Shown: positions 16,083 to 24,881 of the stretch, piece by piece
Layout: the number at the start of each line of letters is the position of its first letter
Numbering within the stretch: the stretch's first letter is position 1
Assembly (NCBI GenBank): GCA_030428565.1
Contig: JAUIDR010000036.1
Span: 1 to 35,719 of the forward strand
Direction of reading: 5' to 3'
Origin: Alphaproteobacteria bacterium
GTDB lineage: Bacteria; Pseudomonadota; Alphaproteobacteria; UBA7985; JAUIBT01
Length of the DNA stretch: 35,719 nucleotides
Translations under genes and position numbers: made by a program
Notes under the pieces: model-generated
Database searches by the model: none
Told to the model about the DNA's origin: nothing
The model's input: the letters and a program-made list of their open reading frames with translations, nothing else

Positions 16083-18119
16083 ATGTCAAACGCAGCAAAA
16101 TCTGATGAGGCTCTAGTTCTTTTCATGCCCACCGGCAAGCGGGGGCGCTTTCCAAAGGGCACCAAGGTGTTGGATGCGGCGCGCGAGCTTGGCGTCGATA
16201 TCGACAGCCTTTGCGGTGGTCGCGGCATGTGCGGACGCTGCCAAGTTGAACCGCAATTTGGCGAGTTCGCTAAGCACGGCATTCACTCGATGCCCGAGCA
16301 CGTATCAGCCCCTGGGGCGACCGAGACCCGCTATGCTGAAAAGCGCGGTATGGCTCCGGGCCGTCGCCAGTCGTGCCAGTGTAGCCTACAGGGCGATCTT
16401 TTGATCGACGTACCGCCCGAGAGCCAGGTTCACCAACAGATCATCCGCAAGGCCCCCGATCAACGCGACATGCCGTTGGACCCAGCGCTTAGGCTGTATC
16501 GCGTGCAGGTGCGCGAGCCAGACATGCACGACCCCACCGGTGATTTGCAGCGCGTTAAAGAGGCGCTGCGCGAACAGCACGGCCTGGGCAAGCTGCGCGC
16601 GGATTTGCATGTGCTCCAGAGCCTGCAACCGGTGCTGCGCAAGGGGCAGTGGCAAGTCACGGTGGCGGTCTATGACGGCCAATTCATCACCGGCGTTTGG
16701 CCAGGCGAAAAGGCCGAGGTTTACGGGCTCGCGGTCGATGTGGGCTCAACGACCATCGCGGCCCATCTGTGCAATTTGGCCACGGGCAAGGTCGTGGCCT
16801 CTACGGGTCTCATGAACCCGCAAATTCGCTATGGCGAAGACCTCATGTCTCGCGTCTCCTATTCCATGATGAATAAGGGCGGCGCCGATACCATGCGCGA
16901 TGCTATTTGGGACGCGCTCAACGGTCTGTTGCAAGCGGCGTGTAACGAAGCCAACGTGCCCGCTGAACAGGTGATGGACATCGTGTTGGTCGGCAACCCC
17001 GTCATGCACCACCTGTTCTTGGGTATTGATCCGGTCGAGCTTGGCGGCGCGCCTTTTGCGCTTGCGAGCGACGAGGGCTTGTTGCTGCGCGCTTCTGAGA
17101 TCAAGATTTTGGCCCACCCTGGGGCGCGGCTCTATGTGTTGCCCTGTATCGCGGGGCATGTGGGCGCAGACTCGGCGGCGGTTGCCTTGGCCGAACGTCC
17201 TGACCTGCAAGATGAGCTGACCTTCGTTGTTGACGTTGGTACGAACGCCGAAATGCTGTTGGGTACAAAGGAGAAGGTTCTGGCGGCTTCCAGCCCCACG
17301 GGCCCTGCCTTCGAAGGTGCGCAGATTTCGTCAGGCCAGCGCGCCGCTGCGGGGGCAATCGAGCGTATCCGCATCGACAAAGACACGCTGGAGCCGCGCT
17401 ATCGCGTCATCGGCGTAGAGCCTTGGTCGGACGAGTCGGGCTTTGACGAGGCCGTTGCCAAGACCGGTATCACCGGAATTTGCGGCTCGGGCGTCATTGA
17501 AGCGGTCGCCGAGATGTATCTGGCGGGCGTGATCAACGAGGATGGCCTCTTGCAAGGCGAGCTGGCCGAGCGCAGCCCACGCGTCCTCGCCGATGGCCGG
17601 ACCTTTTCCTACATGGTTCGCGATGGGGAAAACCCAATCAAAATCACTCAGAACGATGTGCGCGCCATTCAGCTTGCCAAGGCGGCGCTCTATGCGGGCT
17701 ATCGTTTGCTGATGGATCGCTATGGCGCTGAAGAGGTCGAACGCGTGGTGTTGGCAGGGGCCTTCGGTTCGCACATCGATACCAAATACGCCATGGTGTT
17801 GGGCATGATCCCCGACTGTAGCCTGGATAAGGTCGTGTCAGCCGGCAACGCCGCGGGGACGGGCGCGCGCTTGGCGTTGGTCAATCAGGCGGCGCGTGGC
17901 GACGTTCAGGATTTGGTCAATCGCATCGAAAAGGTCGAGACGGCACTGGAGCCCAAGTTCCAAGAACATTTTGTGGGTGCCATGGCCATTCCGCATAAAG
18001 TCGATGCTTATCCCAAGCTGCGCGGTCAGATCGAAATGCCGGCTTTGGTCGGTAACGTCCCTGGCGTGGGTGATGATGGCGAGGGCGGTGGCCGTCGTCG
18101 TCGTCGGCGCTCTCGCTAG
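16083..18119 (+). CDS. 2Fe-2S / ASKHA-domain reductive activator of corrinoid proteins (RACo/RamA-like, DUF4445)
   Basis: A 678-residue protein. The N-terminal ferredoxin-like domain carries CGGRGMCGRC (Cys44, Cys50, Cys53) and a fourth ligand in SCQC (residues 98-100). A middle region follows, then an ASKHA ATPase fold with phosphate motifs LAVDVGSTTIAAHL (about 217-230) and VVDVGTNAEMLLG, the acid-base region PAFEGAQISSGQRAAAGA, ITGICGSGVIEAVAE, and GNAAGTGARLAL. RACo proteins use ATP to reduce inactive Co(II) corrinoid proteins back to Co(I). The chosen ATG follows GGGGGAAG; an upstream in-frame TTG at 16071 is within that site. The last 16 residues (18069-18116) are GDDGEGGG plus RRRRRRSR, echoing the tail on the preceding methyltransferase. 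Both activities imply a partner corrinoid protein encoded elsewhere. Confidence 0.9.
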   Translation: MSNAAKSDEALVLFMPTGKRGRFPKGTKVLDAARELGVDIDSLCGGRGMCGRCQVEPQFGEFAKHGIHSMPEHVSAPGATETRYAEKRGMAPGRRQSCQCSLQGDLLIDVPPESQVHQQIIRKAPDQRDMPLDPALRLYRVQVREPDMHDPTGDLQRVKEALREQHGLGKLRADLHVLQSLQPVLRKGQWQVTVAVYDGQFITGVWPGEKAEVYGLAVDVGSTTIAAHLCNLATGKVVASTGLMNPQIRYGEDLMSRVSYSMMNKGGADTMRDAIWDALNGLLQAACNEANVPAEQVMDIVLVGNPVMHHLFLGIDPVELGGAPFALASDEGLLLRASEIKILAHPGARLYVLPCIAGHVGADSAAVALAERPDLQDELTFVVDVGTNAEMLLGTKEKVLAASSPTGPAFEGAQISSGQRAAAGAIERIRIDKDTLEPRYRVIGVEPWSDESGFDEAVAKTGITGICGSGVIEAVAEMYLAGVINEDGLLQGELAERSPRVLADGRTFSYMVRDGENPIKITQNDVRAIQLAKAALYAGYRLLMDRYGAEEVERVVLAGAFGSHIDTKYAMVLGMIPDCSLDKVVSAGNAAGTGARLALVNQAARGDVQDLVNRIEKVETALEPKFQEHFVGAMAIPHKVDAYPKLRGQIEMPALVGNVPGVGDDGEGGGRRRRRRSR

Positions 18120-18138
18120 GGCCAGCACGGCAATAAAA

Positions 18139-18170
18139 AAGGTGAGCGGGGCCTACGCCGCGCTCACCTT
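18139..18170. terminator. Bidirectional terminator between the corrinoid and sarcosine oxidase genes
   Basis: A 10-bp perfect stem, AAGGTGAGCG (18139-18148) and CGCTCACCTT (18161-18170), is preceded by an A-run and followed by GGTTGCTTTT. It lies between convergent genes (activator rightward, soxG leftward). It should serve the leftward transcript well, through the complement of the A-run, and the rightward one moderately. Confidence 0.82.
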
Positions 18171-18235
18171 GGTTGCTTTTGGGTTGCCAGTTAGGCCGGT
18201 TGTGTCCAGCTGCCGCCCTTGGCCGGGCTCGGCGA

Positions 18236-18802
18236 TCAATGATACTCAGCGGCGCCGTGGTCCAAATAGTCGACCAGCGCTTGTGCGAATGACGTGGTGA
18301 CGTAAAGGTCCGTCGTGTCATCATCAACAGCCATCAGCGTAACGGCGAGCTGTTCGACCAGTGTCATGGCCACATCGCCCGGCTGAAAGTGCAAAAAGTC
18401 CAACGAACATGACTTGTTCAGAATATCAAAGCGGCGTTCGCCGGTCAGGCGCAGGCAACAGCGGGCATGGCTCAAGTCCAGCATGACCGCTTCGTCCGGT
18501 GAGACCAGCGGGGCCAGGCGCTCAGCCAGTTCTTCTTGCGTGAGTGTCTTTGATGTCAGCCACCATTGATCCGGACCGGACCAGATCAAGGCCATATCAT
18601 TCGCTGCTAGCGATTTGCCAACTTGTGGCGTTTGGCCGTCGAACAGCCCTGCCAATTTTTCGCCAAGCGCATCGCTACAGCCCTTGAAGGCAGCGACTTG
18701 CCACAAGCTTGCAATCGGCATTTCATCCAAAGCAAATCCGGGGCACGAGGGCAGCGGCGCGGTCAACAAGCCCGCATCGGTAAGACGGATTGGCTTATCC
18801 AT
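18236..18802 (-). CDS. soxG: Sarcosine oxidase subunit gamma
   Basis: A 188-residue protein of the SoxG family, which adopts a GcvT-like fold. Family-like stretches are LWQVAAFKG near residue 33, GPDQWWLTS near 76, VMLDLSHARCCLRLTGERRF (about 106-125), LDFLHFQPGDVAMT near 134, and the C-terminal DLYVTTSFAQALVDYL. It is the last gene of soxBDAG, its ATG overlapping the soxA stop by 8 bp. In the heterotetramer the gamma subunit helps hold the complex and contacts the THF-binding part of alpha. A close relative is the N-methylglutamate dehydrogenase set, but the gene order matches sarcosine oxidase. Confidence 0.9.
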   Translation of the reverse strand: MDKPIRLTDAGLLTAPLPSCPGFALDEMPIASLWQVAAFKGCSDALGEKLAGLFDGQTPQVGKSLAANDMALIWSGPDQWWLTSKTLTQEELAERLAPLVSPDEAVMLDLSHARCCLRLTGERRFDILNKSCSLDFLHFQPGDVAMTLVEQLAVTLMAVDDDTTDLYVTTSFAQALVDYLDHGAAEYH

Positions 18803-21773
18803 ATTGGCGCTCTCCTTGCGGGTCGATCATATGCGGTGAGACAATGTTTACGGGCAGGTGTTCGTCATCGACGGGCGAGGCGGCGAACAGGGTCTGTCCA
18901 ATCCGCTCGCTGCCCTTGTCAATAAAGCCAAGCGCGACGAAACAGTCGTGTTCGACACTAAAGTGAGCCGAGGATATCCAACCCAAGGATTTGGTCATGC
19001 TGCCGAAGCCGCCGACCTGGCCTTCTTCGGTCAGTTGTGAGCCAGCGATCACATTAGAGCGACCATCGGCGGGCATAATGCCAACCAGGGTCGGGCGATC
19101 GGCCTTGTTGAGACCTTCGCGCAGCAGACCCAGACGGCCGATGAAGTCTTTCTTCTTTGCCACCATTTTGCCGAGACCCATATCGGCGGGCGTGGTGCGA
19201 CCGTCCAGCTCGCCACCAGCAACGTGACCCTTTTCGATACGCAAGGCACCCAGCGCCTCGGTGCCGTAGGGCATAAGGCCAAAGTCCTTGCCTGTCTCGC
19301 TCAGCGCTTGCCAGACCTGCGGGCCAAAGCGCGCGGGGGTATGCACCTCATAGGCCAGCTCGCCCGAGAAGGAGATGCGCAGCACGCGAACGGGCAAGCC
19401 ATTCAGCTCTGTATCGACAAATCCCATGAAGGGCAGGCCCTCGTTCGACATGTCAATGTGGGGCAGGGCGGCTTGCAACATATCGCGAGAGCGCGGCCCG
19501 GCGACTGCCATGCCGGCCCACTGATCTGTAATGCTGGCGACCCGGACCTTCAGCTCAGGCCAAACGACATCCAAGTGGTATTCCATGTGCGCCAACACAG
19601 CCGCAGCATTGGCCGTGGTGGTGGTCATGTAATAATGGTTGTCGGCGAGACGCGCCACGGTGCCGTCGTCGAATACAATGCCATCGTCTCGCAGCATGAG
19701 GCCATAGCGCACTTTGCCGATAGCCAGCGTCTTCATACCATTGCAGTAGAGCCGCTGAATGAACTCTTGTGCGTCGGGGCCTTGCACGTCGATCTTGCCA
19801 AGCGTCGAGACATCGCACATGGCGACGGCCTGGCGCACTTGGCGAGCTTCCCGTTTGATCGACGCCCACATGTCTTCGTCGTCGCGCGTGTACCACTCGG
19901 CGCGCATCCACATACCAGCCTCGACGAAGGATGCCCCGGCGTCCTGGTGCAGATCGTGCATAGGCGTGCGGCGGATCGGTGCGAAGGATGCGCCAACGTG
20001 CGGGCCGCCAAAGGCCCCGAGCGTCAGCGGCGTATAGGGCGGGCGGAAGGTTGTCGTGCCGACTTCTGCGATCGCGCGACCTTGTGCTTGTGCCAGCAAG
20101 GCGTGACCGTTGATGTTGGCCGTCTTGCCCTGATCGGTGCCCATGCCGAGCGTGGTGTAGCGCTTTAGGTGCTCGACCGAACGGTAGCCCTCTTGATTGG
20201 CCATAACGACATCGCTGGAGCCTGCATCGTTCTGGAAATCAACGAAAGCCTTCCCCTTGACCTTTCGCGGCTTGGGATTGCTCCATAGCGGCATGATTGG
20301 GCTGGTCTCAATGCTGGCGATGTCCAGCGTTGGCGCATGCCCGGCACTGACGCTGTGTCCCAAATCCTGTGCCGCCGTGATGCCTTGTTGCCAGCCGGAT
20401 GCGAGTGCTTCGTGTGTAGCAAACAGGCCCGCCGCCGCGCCGACCGCGACACCTTCTTGCAGGCGCTTGCCCGGCACAAAGGCTTGCAAATCATCGCGCC
20501 ATTCGGCTTTGCCGCCTGTATGGCTGTGGAGATGGATCGAGGGCGACCATCCGCCCGAGCTGAGAACACCATCGCAGTTGATCAACCGGGAAGACTTGCC
20601 ATCCAGCCCGCCGATCTCGGCAGCGCTGACGCCGTTGCTGCCACCTTTGGCGGACAGAACGGTTTGCCCCAAGGACAGCTCGACGTTGCTGCCTTTCAAG
20701 CTGTCCTGCAGGGCCTCGCTGACTTGGTCGCGCGCCTCCAGCAGATGCACCTGGGCACCGGCGTCGGCCAATAGGCGCGCCGAGCTGTAGCCGTCGTCAT
20801 TGTTGGTCGCCAGGACCAGAGACTTGCCGACTAAGACACCGAACTTGCCCGCAAAGGCCGCGCCTGCATGAGCTAGCATGACGCCCGGGCGGTCATTGTT
20901 GGCAAAAACCAGCGGGCGCTCGATGGCACCGGTCGCGTAGATAACCCGCTTGGCGCGGATGTGCCAGGCGCGCGCGCGCGGCTGGTGTGCTGATAGCGGC
21001 TTGCCGGGATCGCCTTCGACCTGAACGCAGGCCACCATGTTGTCGTCGTAGTGGCCCCAAGCCGTGGTCCGGCTCATGAGGCGAACCTTGGGGTAGTCAG
21101 CCAGCTCTGCCAAGGCTTCGTGCAGCCACTCACGCTGAGCTGCTTCGCGCCAAAGTCCCTGACCGCCCAGCTTGTCATGCTCATCGACCAGGGTCACGCT
21201 GGCGCCAGAACGTGCGGCTGCCAAAGCGGCGGCAACCCCCGACAGGCCCGAGCCAACGACAAGCACATCGCAATGGGTAAAGTGGTGCTGGTAGTCGTCT
21301 TCATTGGCGAGCTCGTTGGGGCGCCCAAGGCCTGCCGCGCGGCGAATGAAATATTCGGGCAGCAGCCAGAAATTGGCCGATCCCAGAAAGATTTTGTAAT
21401 AGAAACCGGCAGGTAAGAAGGCGCTCAACAAGCTGTTGACCGCCATGATGTCGGTCTTCAGCGACGGCCACGCGTTCTGCGACTGTGCGTCCAGCCCCTC
21501 ATAGAGGTCGATCATGGTGGCGCGCAGGTTACTTTCCTGCTCTTGGCCTCTGCCGACGGTCATCAGGGCGTTGGGCTCTTCGCTGCCGCTGCCGTAGACA
21601 CCGCGCGGGCGGTGATACTTGAACGAACGCCCCATAAGCTGCACGCCGTTGGCCAACAAAGCCGAGGCCAGGGTGTCGCCTTGGAAACCCTGGTAAGCCT
21701 TGCCATCAAAGCGGAAATTGAGCGGCGTGTTGCGGTCGATCAGGCCGCCTTGGTCCAAACGAAAAGAAGTCAT
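18795..21773 (-). CDS. soxA: Sarcosine oxidase subunit alpha
   Basis: A 992-residue protein, the normal size for heterotetrameric sarcosine oxidase alpha. The N-terminal ferredoxin-like domain contains GRSFKYHRPRGVYG (about 48-61). An NAD-binding Rossmann unit begins at CDVLVVGSGLSGVAAALAAA (168-187), with YATGAIERPLVFANNDRPGV near 285-310. The C-terminal half (from about 590) is a GcvT-like aminomethyltransferase domain with DVSTLGKIDVQGPDA and GELAYEVHTP. That domain binds THF and captures the formaldehyde equivalent as 5,10-methylene-THF. The start codon directly follows the soxD stop (TAAATG). The enzyme turns sarcosine into glycine with H2O2 production, on the cytoplasmic side. Confidence 0.95.
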   Translation of the reverse strand: MTSFRLDQGGLIDRNTPLNFRFDGKAYQGFQGDTLASALLANGVQLMGRSFKYHRPRGVYGSGSEEPNALMTVGRGQEQESNLRATMIDLYEGLDAQSQNAWPSLKTDIMAVNSLLSAFLPAGFYYKIFLGSANFWLLPEYFIRRAAGLGRPNELANEDDYQHHFTHCDVLVVGSGLSGVAAALAAARSGASVTLVDEHDKLGGQGLWREAAQREWLHEALAELADYPKVRLMSRTTAWGHYDDNMVACVQVEGDPGKPLSAHQPRARAWHIRAKRVIYATGAIERPLVFANNDRPGVMLAHAGAAFAGKFGVLVGKSLVLATNNDDGYSSARLLADAGAQVHLLEARDQVSEALQDSLKGSNVELSLGQTVLSAKGGSNGVSAAEIGGLDGKSSRLINCDGVLSSGGWSPSIHLHSHTGGKAEWRDDLQAFVPGKRLQEGVAVGAAAGLFATHEALASGWQQGITAAQDLGHSVSAGHAPTLDIASIETSPIMPLWSNPKPRKVKGKAFVDFQNDAGSSDVVMANQEGYRSVEHLKRYTTLGMGTDQGKTANINGHALLAQAQGRAIAEVGTTTFRPPYTPLTLGAFGGPHVGASFAPIRRTPMHDLHQDAGASFVEAGMWMRAEWYTRDDEDMWASIKREARQVRQAVAMCDVSTLGKIDVQGPDAQEFIQRLYCNGMKTLAIGKVRYGLMLRDDGIVFDDGTVARLADNHYYMTTTTANAAAVLAHMEYHLDVVWPELKVRVASITDQWAGMAVAGPRSRDMLQAALPHIDMSNEGLPFMGFVDTELNGLPVRVLRISFSGELAYEVHTPARFGPQVWQALSETGKDFGLMPYGTEALGALRIEKGHVAGGELDGRTTPADMGLGKMVAKKKDFIGRLGLLREGLNKADRPTLVGIMPADGRSNVIAGSQLTEEGQVGGFGSMTKSLGWISSAHFSVEHDCFVALGFIDKGSERIGQTLFAASPVDDEHLPVNIVSPHMIDPQGERQYG

Positions 21774-22073
21774 TTAGCGGCCCTCGGGGAAAGTGGGCAG
21801 TTCTTCGTCTGCCTTAACAGAGGCGCGAATGCGGTGGTCAACCACGTTGCGCTCAACCTTGAAGTGGGCACGGCAGCCGCTGGTGTGCTGCCAGTATTCT
21901 TGGTGCCAGCCCTTGGGATTGTCGCGCAGGAATACGTAGTCGCTGTGCGCCTGTAGGGTCGCATCGCTCACTTCGAGCGCGCTGGTATCAGGGCGCTTGC
22001 GTCGCGCATCGCCGATATAGGTAAATTCGTTTTCTGAGCGTTCGCCGCACCAGGGGCAGGGGATGAGCATCAT
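21774..22073 (-). CDS. soxD: Sarcosine oxidase subunit delta
   Basis: A 99-residue zinc-binding subunit. It starts MMLIPCPWCGERSENEFTYI, where CPWC gives two zinc ligands. The central YVFLRDNPKGWHQEYWQHTSGC adds the conserved Trp/His and a further Cys. The end is VERNVVDHRIRASV, normal for SoxD. It stabilises the alpha-beta assembly. It lies between soxB (29 bp upstream) and soxA (adjacent) in the operon. Confidence 0.94.
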   Translation of the reverse strand: MMLIPCPWCGERSENEFTYIGDARRKRPDTSALEVSDATLQAHSDYVFLRDNPKGWHQEYWQHTSGCRAHFKVERNVVDHRIRASVKADEELPTFPEGR

Positions 22074-22102
22074 GGCAAGAAATCCTGCTGTTATAAGGTC
22101 GC

Positions 22103-23359
22103 TTAGTGCGCTTTGGGCACGGGGCCCGCGCCGCTTTCGTCGATGGCATAGCCGCGCTCAAAACGATCAAGCGTGAAGCCAGCGTTGAGCGGGTGGGGCT
22201 CACCGGTTGCGATGGTATGGGCAAAGCACCAGCCAGAAGCGGGCGTCGCTTTGAAGCCGCCGTAACACCAGCCCCCGTTGATAAACAGATTATCGCGCGG
22301 GGTCTTGGAGATGATGGGGCTACCGTCCATGCTCATATCCATGATGCCGCCCCAATGGCGCAGCAAGCGCAGTTTGGCATAGCGCGGGAAGAGCGAAATC
22401 ATGGCCGCTGTTACGTGCTCCAGCGTTCGGGTGTTCCCACGCTGACTAAAGGAGTTGTAGAATTCGATGTCGCCGCCGAAGACCAAGCCGCCTTTATCGG
22501 ACTGCGACACGTAGAGGTGCGCCGCGCCTGAGGTGACAACGTAATCCAAGGTCGGCTTGATGGGCTCTGAGACCATGGCTTGCAGCAGGTGGCTCTCGAT
22601 CGGGGCGGTCAGCCCAGCCATGTTGAGAAGCTGGGTGGTATGGCCGGCAACCGCGATGCCGACCTTCCCGGCTTTGATCGGCCCGCGCGAAGTCTCGACC
22701 CCTACGATGCGGTTGCCTTCCATCATCATGCCGGTGACTTCACACTGCTGAATAATGTCAACGCCTCGCGCGTCCGCGCCGCGCGCATAGCCCCAAGCCA
22801 CGGCGTCGTGACGCGCGGTGCCGCCACGCTTTTGCATGAGGCCACCCTTTACCGGGTAGCGCGCGTTCTTCGAAACGTTCAGATCGGGGATCTTTTTGGC
22901 GATGGTCTCAAGATCCCAATACTCCGAGTCGATCCCGTTAAGGCGCATGGCATTGCCGCGCCGCTTAGCAGCATCGCGTCCGGCATCGGAATGTACCAGG
23001 TTCAACACGCCGCGTGGTGAGAACATAACGTTGTAGTTCAGGTCGATAGACAGTTCGTGCCACAGCTTGAGGCCATGCTCATAAAAATGGGCGTTGTCGT
23101 CCAGCATGTAGTTGGAGCGAACAATCGTCGTGTTTCGTCCGGTGTTGCCGCCGCCCAGGTAGCCTTTTTCCAACACGGCGACGTTGGTGATGCCGTGCTC
23201 TTTGGCCAAGTAGTAAGCGGTCGCCAGGCCATGGCCGCCGCCGCCGATGATAATGACGTCATAGTGGGACTTGGGCTCAGGATGTCGCCATGCGGCTTGC
23301 CAGTTTTTGTGACCAGTCAGGGCGTTGCGGGCCAAGGACCATATCGAATAGCGCTGCAT
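22103..23359 (-). CDS. soxB: Sarcosine oxidase subunit beta
   Basis: A 418-residue flavoprotein of the D-amino acid oxidase / glycine oxidase family. It begins RYSIWSLARNALTGHKNW, typical for SoxB. The FAD motif is DVIIIGGGGHGLATAYYLA (residues 34-52). GGNTGRNTTIVRSNY follows, and RHDAVAWGYARGADARGVDI near 183-202 is the segment that carries the covalently bound FMN in related enzymes, as I recall. The C-terminus has NGGWCYGGFKATPASGW and HTIATGEPHPLN. It oxidises sarcosine; electrons pass to O2 through the covalent flavin. The ATG at 23359 gives the usual length; the in-frame extension further upstream is unlike the family. First gene of soxBDAG. Confidence 0.95.
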   Translation of the reverse strand: MQRYSIWSLARNALTGHKNWQAAWRHPEPKSHYDVIIIGGGGHGLATAYYLAKEHGITNVAVLEKGYLGGGNTGRNTTIVRSNYMLDDNAHFYEHGLKLWHELSIDLNYNVMFSPRGVLNLVHSDAGRDAAKRRGNAMRLNGIDSEYWDLETIAKKIPDLNVSKNARYPVKGGLMQKRGGTARHDAVAWGYARGADARGVDIIQQCEVTGMMMEGNRIVGVETSRGPIKAGKVGIAVAGHTTQLLNMAGLTAPIESHLLQAMVSEPIKPTLDYVVTSGAAHLYVSQSDKGGLVFGGDIEFYNSFSQRGNTRTLEHVTAAMISLFPRYAKLRLLRHWGGIMDMSMDGSPIISKTPRDNLFINGGWCYGGFKATPASGWCFAHTIATGEPHPLNAGFTLDRFERGYAIDESGAGPVPKAH

Positions 23360-23489
23360 ATCAGTCTCATAGTTCGCGGTTCCCCTTGCTTTTAGACAAG
23401 TTGGCCGCCGCTGTGATGCCCTTTTCCGACATCTAGTGACAAATTTTGCGCGTCCTATGCTGACATTTGTAGCGGGCGGGCCCGAGCCG

Positions 23490-24839
23490 CTAGATCTTTG
23501 TTTGCAGAAGCTTGGCCGCTTGGCCGTGACGATGCATGATGTCGGCCAGCTCGTGGCCGACCAGGGCACCCTCTTGCACGCGCCATTGCCCGCCAACCAT
23601 AACCGCCTGAGCGCGGTGGGCCCCGCAGACGACCAGCGCCGCCAAGGGATCGCCTGCGCCGCTAAACCGGGGTTCGTCCAGACGGAACAGGGCCAAGTCA
23701 GCTTGGCAGCCGACGGCGATTCGCCCCAGATCGGGCCGACCGAGCAAACCGGCGGAGCCTTGAGTTCCCCAGCGAATGGCGTCCCGCCAAGACACCGCTG
23801 CCGATCCGTATTTCAGGCGCTGGAGCAGCCAAGCCTGTCGCAGCTCTTGCATCATGTTAGAGCCATCGTTGGAGGCTGAGCCGTCCACTCCCAGCCCGAC
23901 AGTGACGCCAGCTTTCTCCATCTCGCAAACGGGGCAAGCACCGCTGGCCAAGTGCATATTTGAGCAAGAACAGGAGGAGACGCCCGCGTCAGCTTTGGCC
24001 ATGCGCTGCCACTCGCCTTGATCGAAATGGACGCCGTGGGCGAACCATGATTTGGTATCCAGCCATCCGCATTCTTCGACATAGTCCAAAGGGCGGCAGC
24101 CGAAGGCCTCCTGACAAAAGCGGTTCTCGTCTTCGGTCTCAGCCAGGTGCGTATGCAGCAAGACTCCCGCTCGTTTGGCGAGCTCGGCAGCATCTTTCAT
24201 GAGCTGGCGCGTAACCGAAAAGGGCGAACAAGGCGCGAGCGCGATTTGCACCTGGGCACCTGGGCTGCTTTGATGATAGCGCGCGATCAGGCGCTCAGAG
24301 TCGGCCATGATAGCATCTTCACTCTGCACGACCGATTTGGGTGGCAGGCCCCCGTCTTCTTCGGACAAGCTCATGGAACCGCGCGTCAGGACCACGCGCT
24401 GTCCGAGTTTGCGGGCCGCTTCGACTTGGCGGTCAATGGCATCTTCGTGCCCATCTGGAAAAACGTAGTGATGGTCGGTCGAGGTGGTGCAGCCCGACAG
24501 CAAGAGTTCGGCCATCGCCAGTTCGCTGGATACGCTCACCATTTCCGGATCAAGCCCCGCCCAAATGGGGTAGAGGTGCTTTAGCCAGTCGAACAGCTCT
24601 TTATCGACCGCCCCGGGCAGCGCGCGCGTTAGGGTCTGATACATGTGGTGGTGGGTGTTGATCAGGCCCGGCAGCACCACATCGTCGCTGGCGTCATACA
24701 CCTCGTCGTGCTGGGGAACCTGGCCCGCTGAGACCAGCTCAGCGATGGTGTCACCCTGTACGACCAGGCCGCCCGCCGCCTCGCCATTCTCAGCAAAAAT
24801 GGCCAGCGGATTTTTGATCCAAAGTCGACGGTCGGACAT
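23490..24839 (-). CDS. 8-oxoguanine deaminase (amidohydrolase family)
   Basis: A 449-residue TRZ/ATZ-type metal-dependent hydrolase. The metal motif is LINTHHHMYQTLTRALPGA (about residues 60-78), followed by LFDWLKHLYPIWAGL. Further ligands are in LLHTHLAET (about 228), WFAHGVHFD, and the Asp of GLGVDGSASNDGSNMM. These sequences match bacterial 8-oxoguanine deaminase (the Pseudomonas PA0142 type) as I remember it; hydroxydechloroatrazine hydrolase is the nearest alternative. It converts 8-oxoguanine to urate and ammonia. The ATG at 24839 is preferred over 24845 because GAAGAG then sits at a proper distance. It lies in line with adenine deaminase and xdh genes, which also lead to urate. Confidence 0.85.
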   Translation of the reverse strand: MSDRRLWIKNPLAIFAENGEAAGGLVVQGDTIAELVSAGQVPQHDEVYDASDDVVLPGLINTHHHMYQTLTRALPGAVDKELFDWLKHLYPIWAGLDPEMVSVSSELAMAELLLSGCTTSTDHHYVFPDGHEDAIDRQVEAARKLGQRVVLTRGSMSLSEEDGGLPPKSVVQSEDAIMADSERLIARYHQSSPGAQVQIALAPCSPFSVTRQLMKDAAELAKRAGVLLHTHLAETEDENRFCQEAFGCRPLDYVEECGWLDTKSWFAHGVHFDQGEWQRMAKADAGVSSCSCSNMHLASGACPVCEMEKAGVTVGLGVDGSASNDGSNMMQELRQAWLLQRLKYGSAAVSWRDAIRWGTQGSAGLLGRPDLGRIAVGCQADLALFRLDEPRFSGAGDPLAALVVCGAHRAQAVMVGGQWRVQEGALVGHELADIMHRHGQAAKLLQTKI

Positions 24840-24881
24840 GGGCATCTCTTCAATGGCTGTTCTGTTTTGGGTGCCGGTTGG

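Noticed and set aside
19224-20168. 314-residue open frame antisense to soxA
   Set aside because: It lies entirely within the well-supported soxA gene, is rich in His/Arg/Gly as a GC-rich shadow frame, and has no family signature.
23470-23492. Inverted repeat TAGCGG...CCGCTA over the stop of the 8-oxoguanine deaminase gene
   Set aside because: Only six base pairs and no T-run on the minus strand; too weak to call a terminator.
23360-23596. In-frame extension of soxB
   Set aside because: The added residues are Arg/Ser/Cys-rich and overlap the end of the deaminase gene. SoxB proteins start close to RYSIWSLARNAL, as here at 23359.
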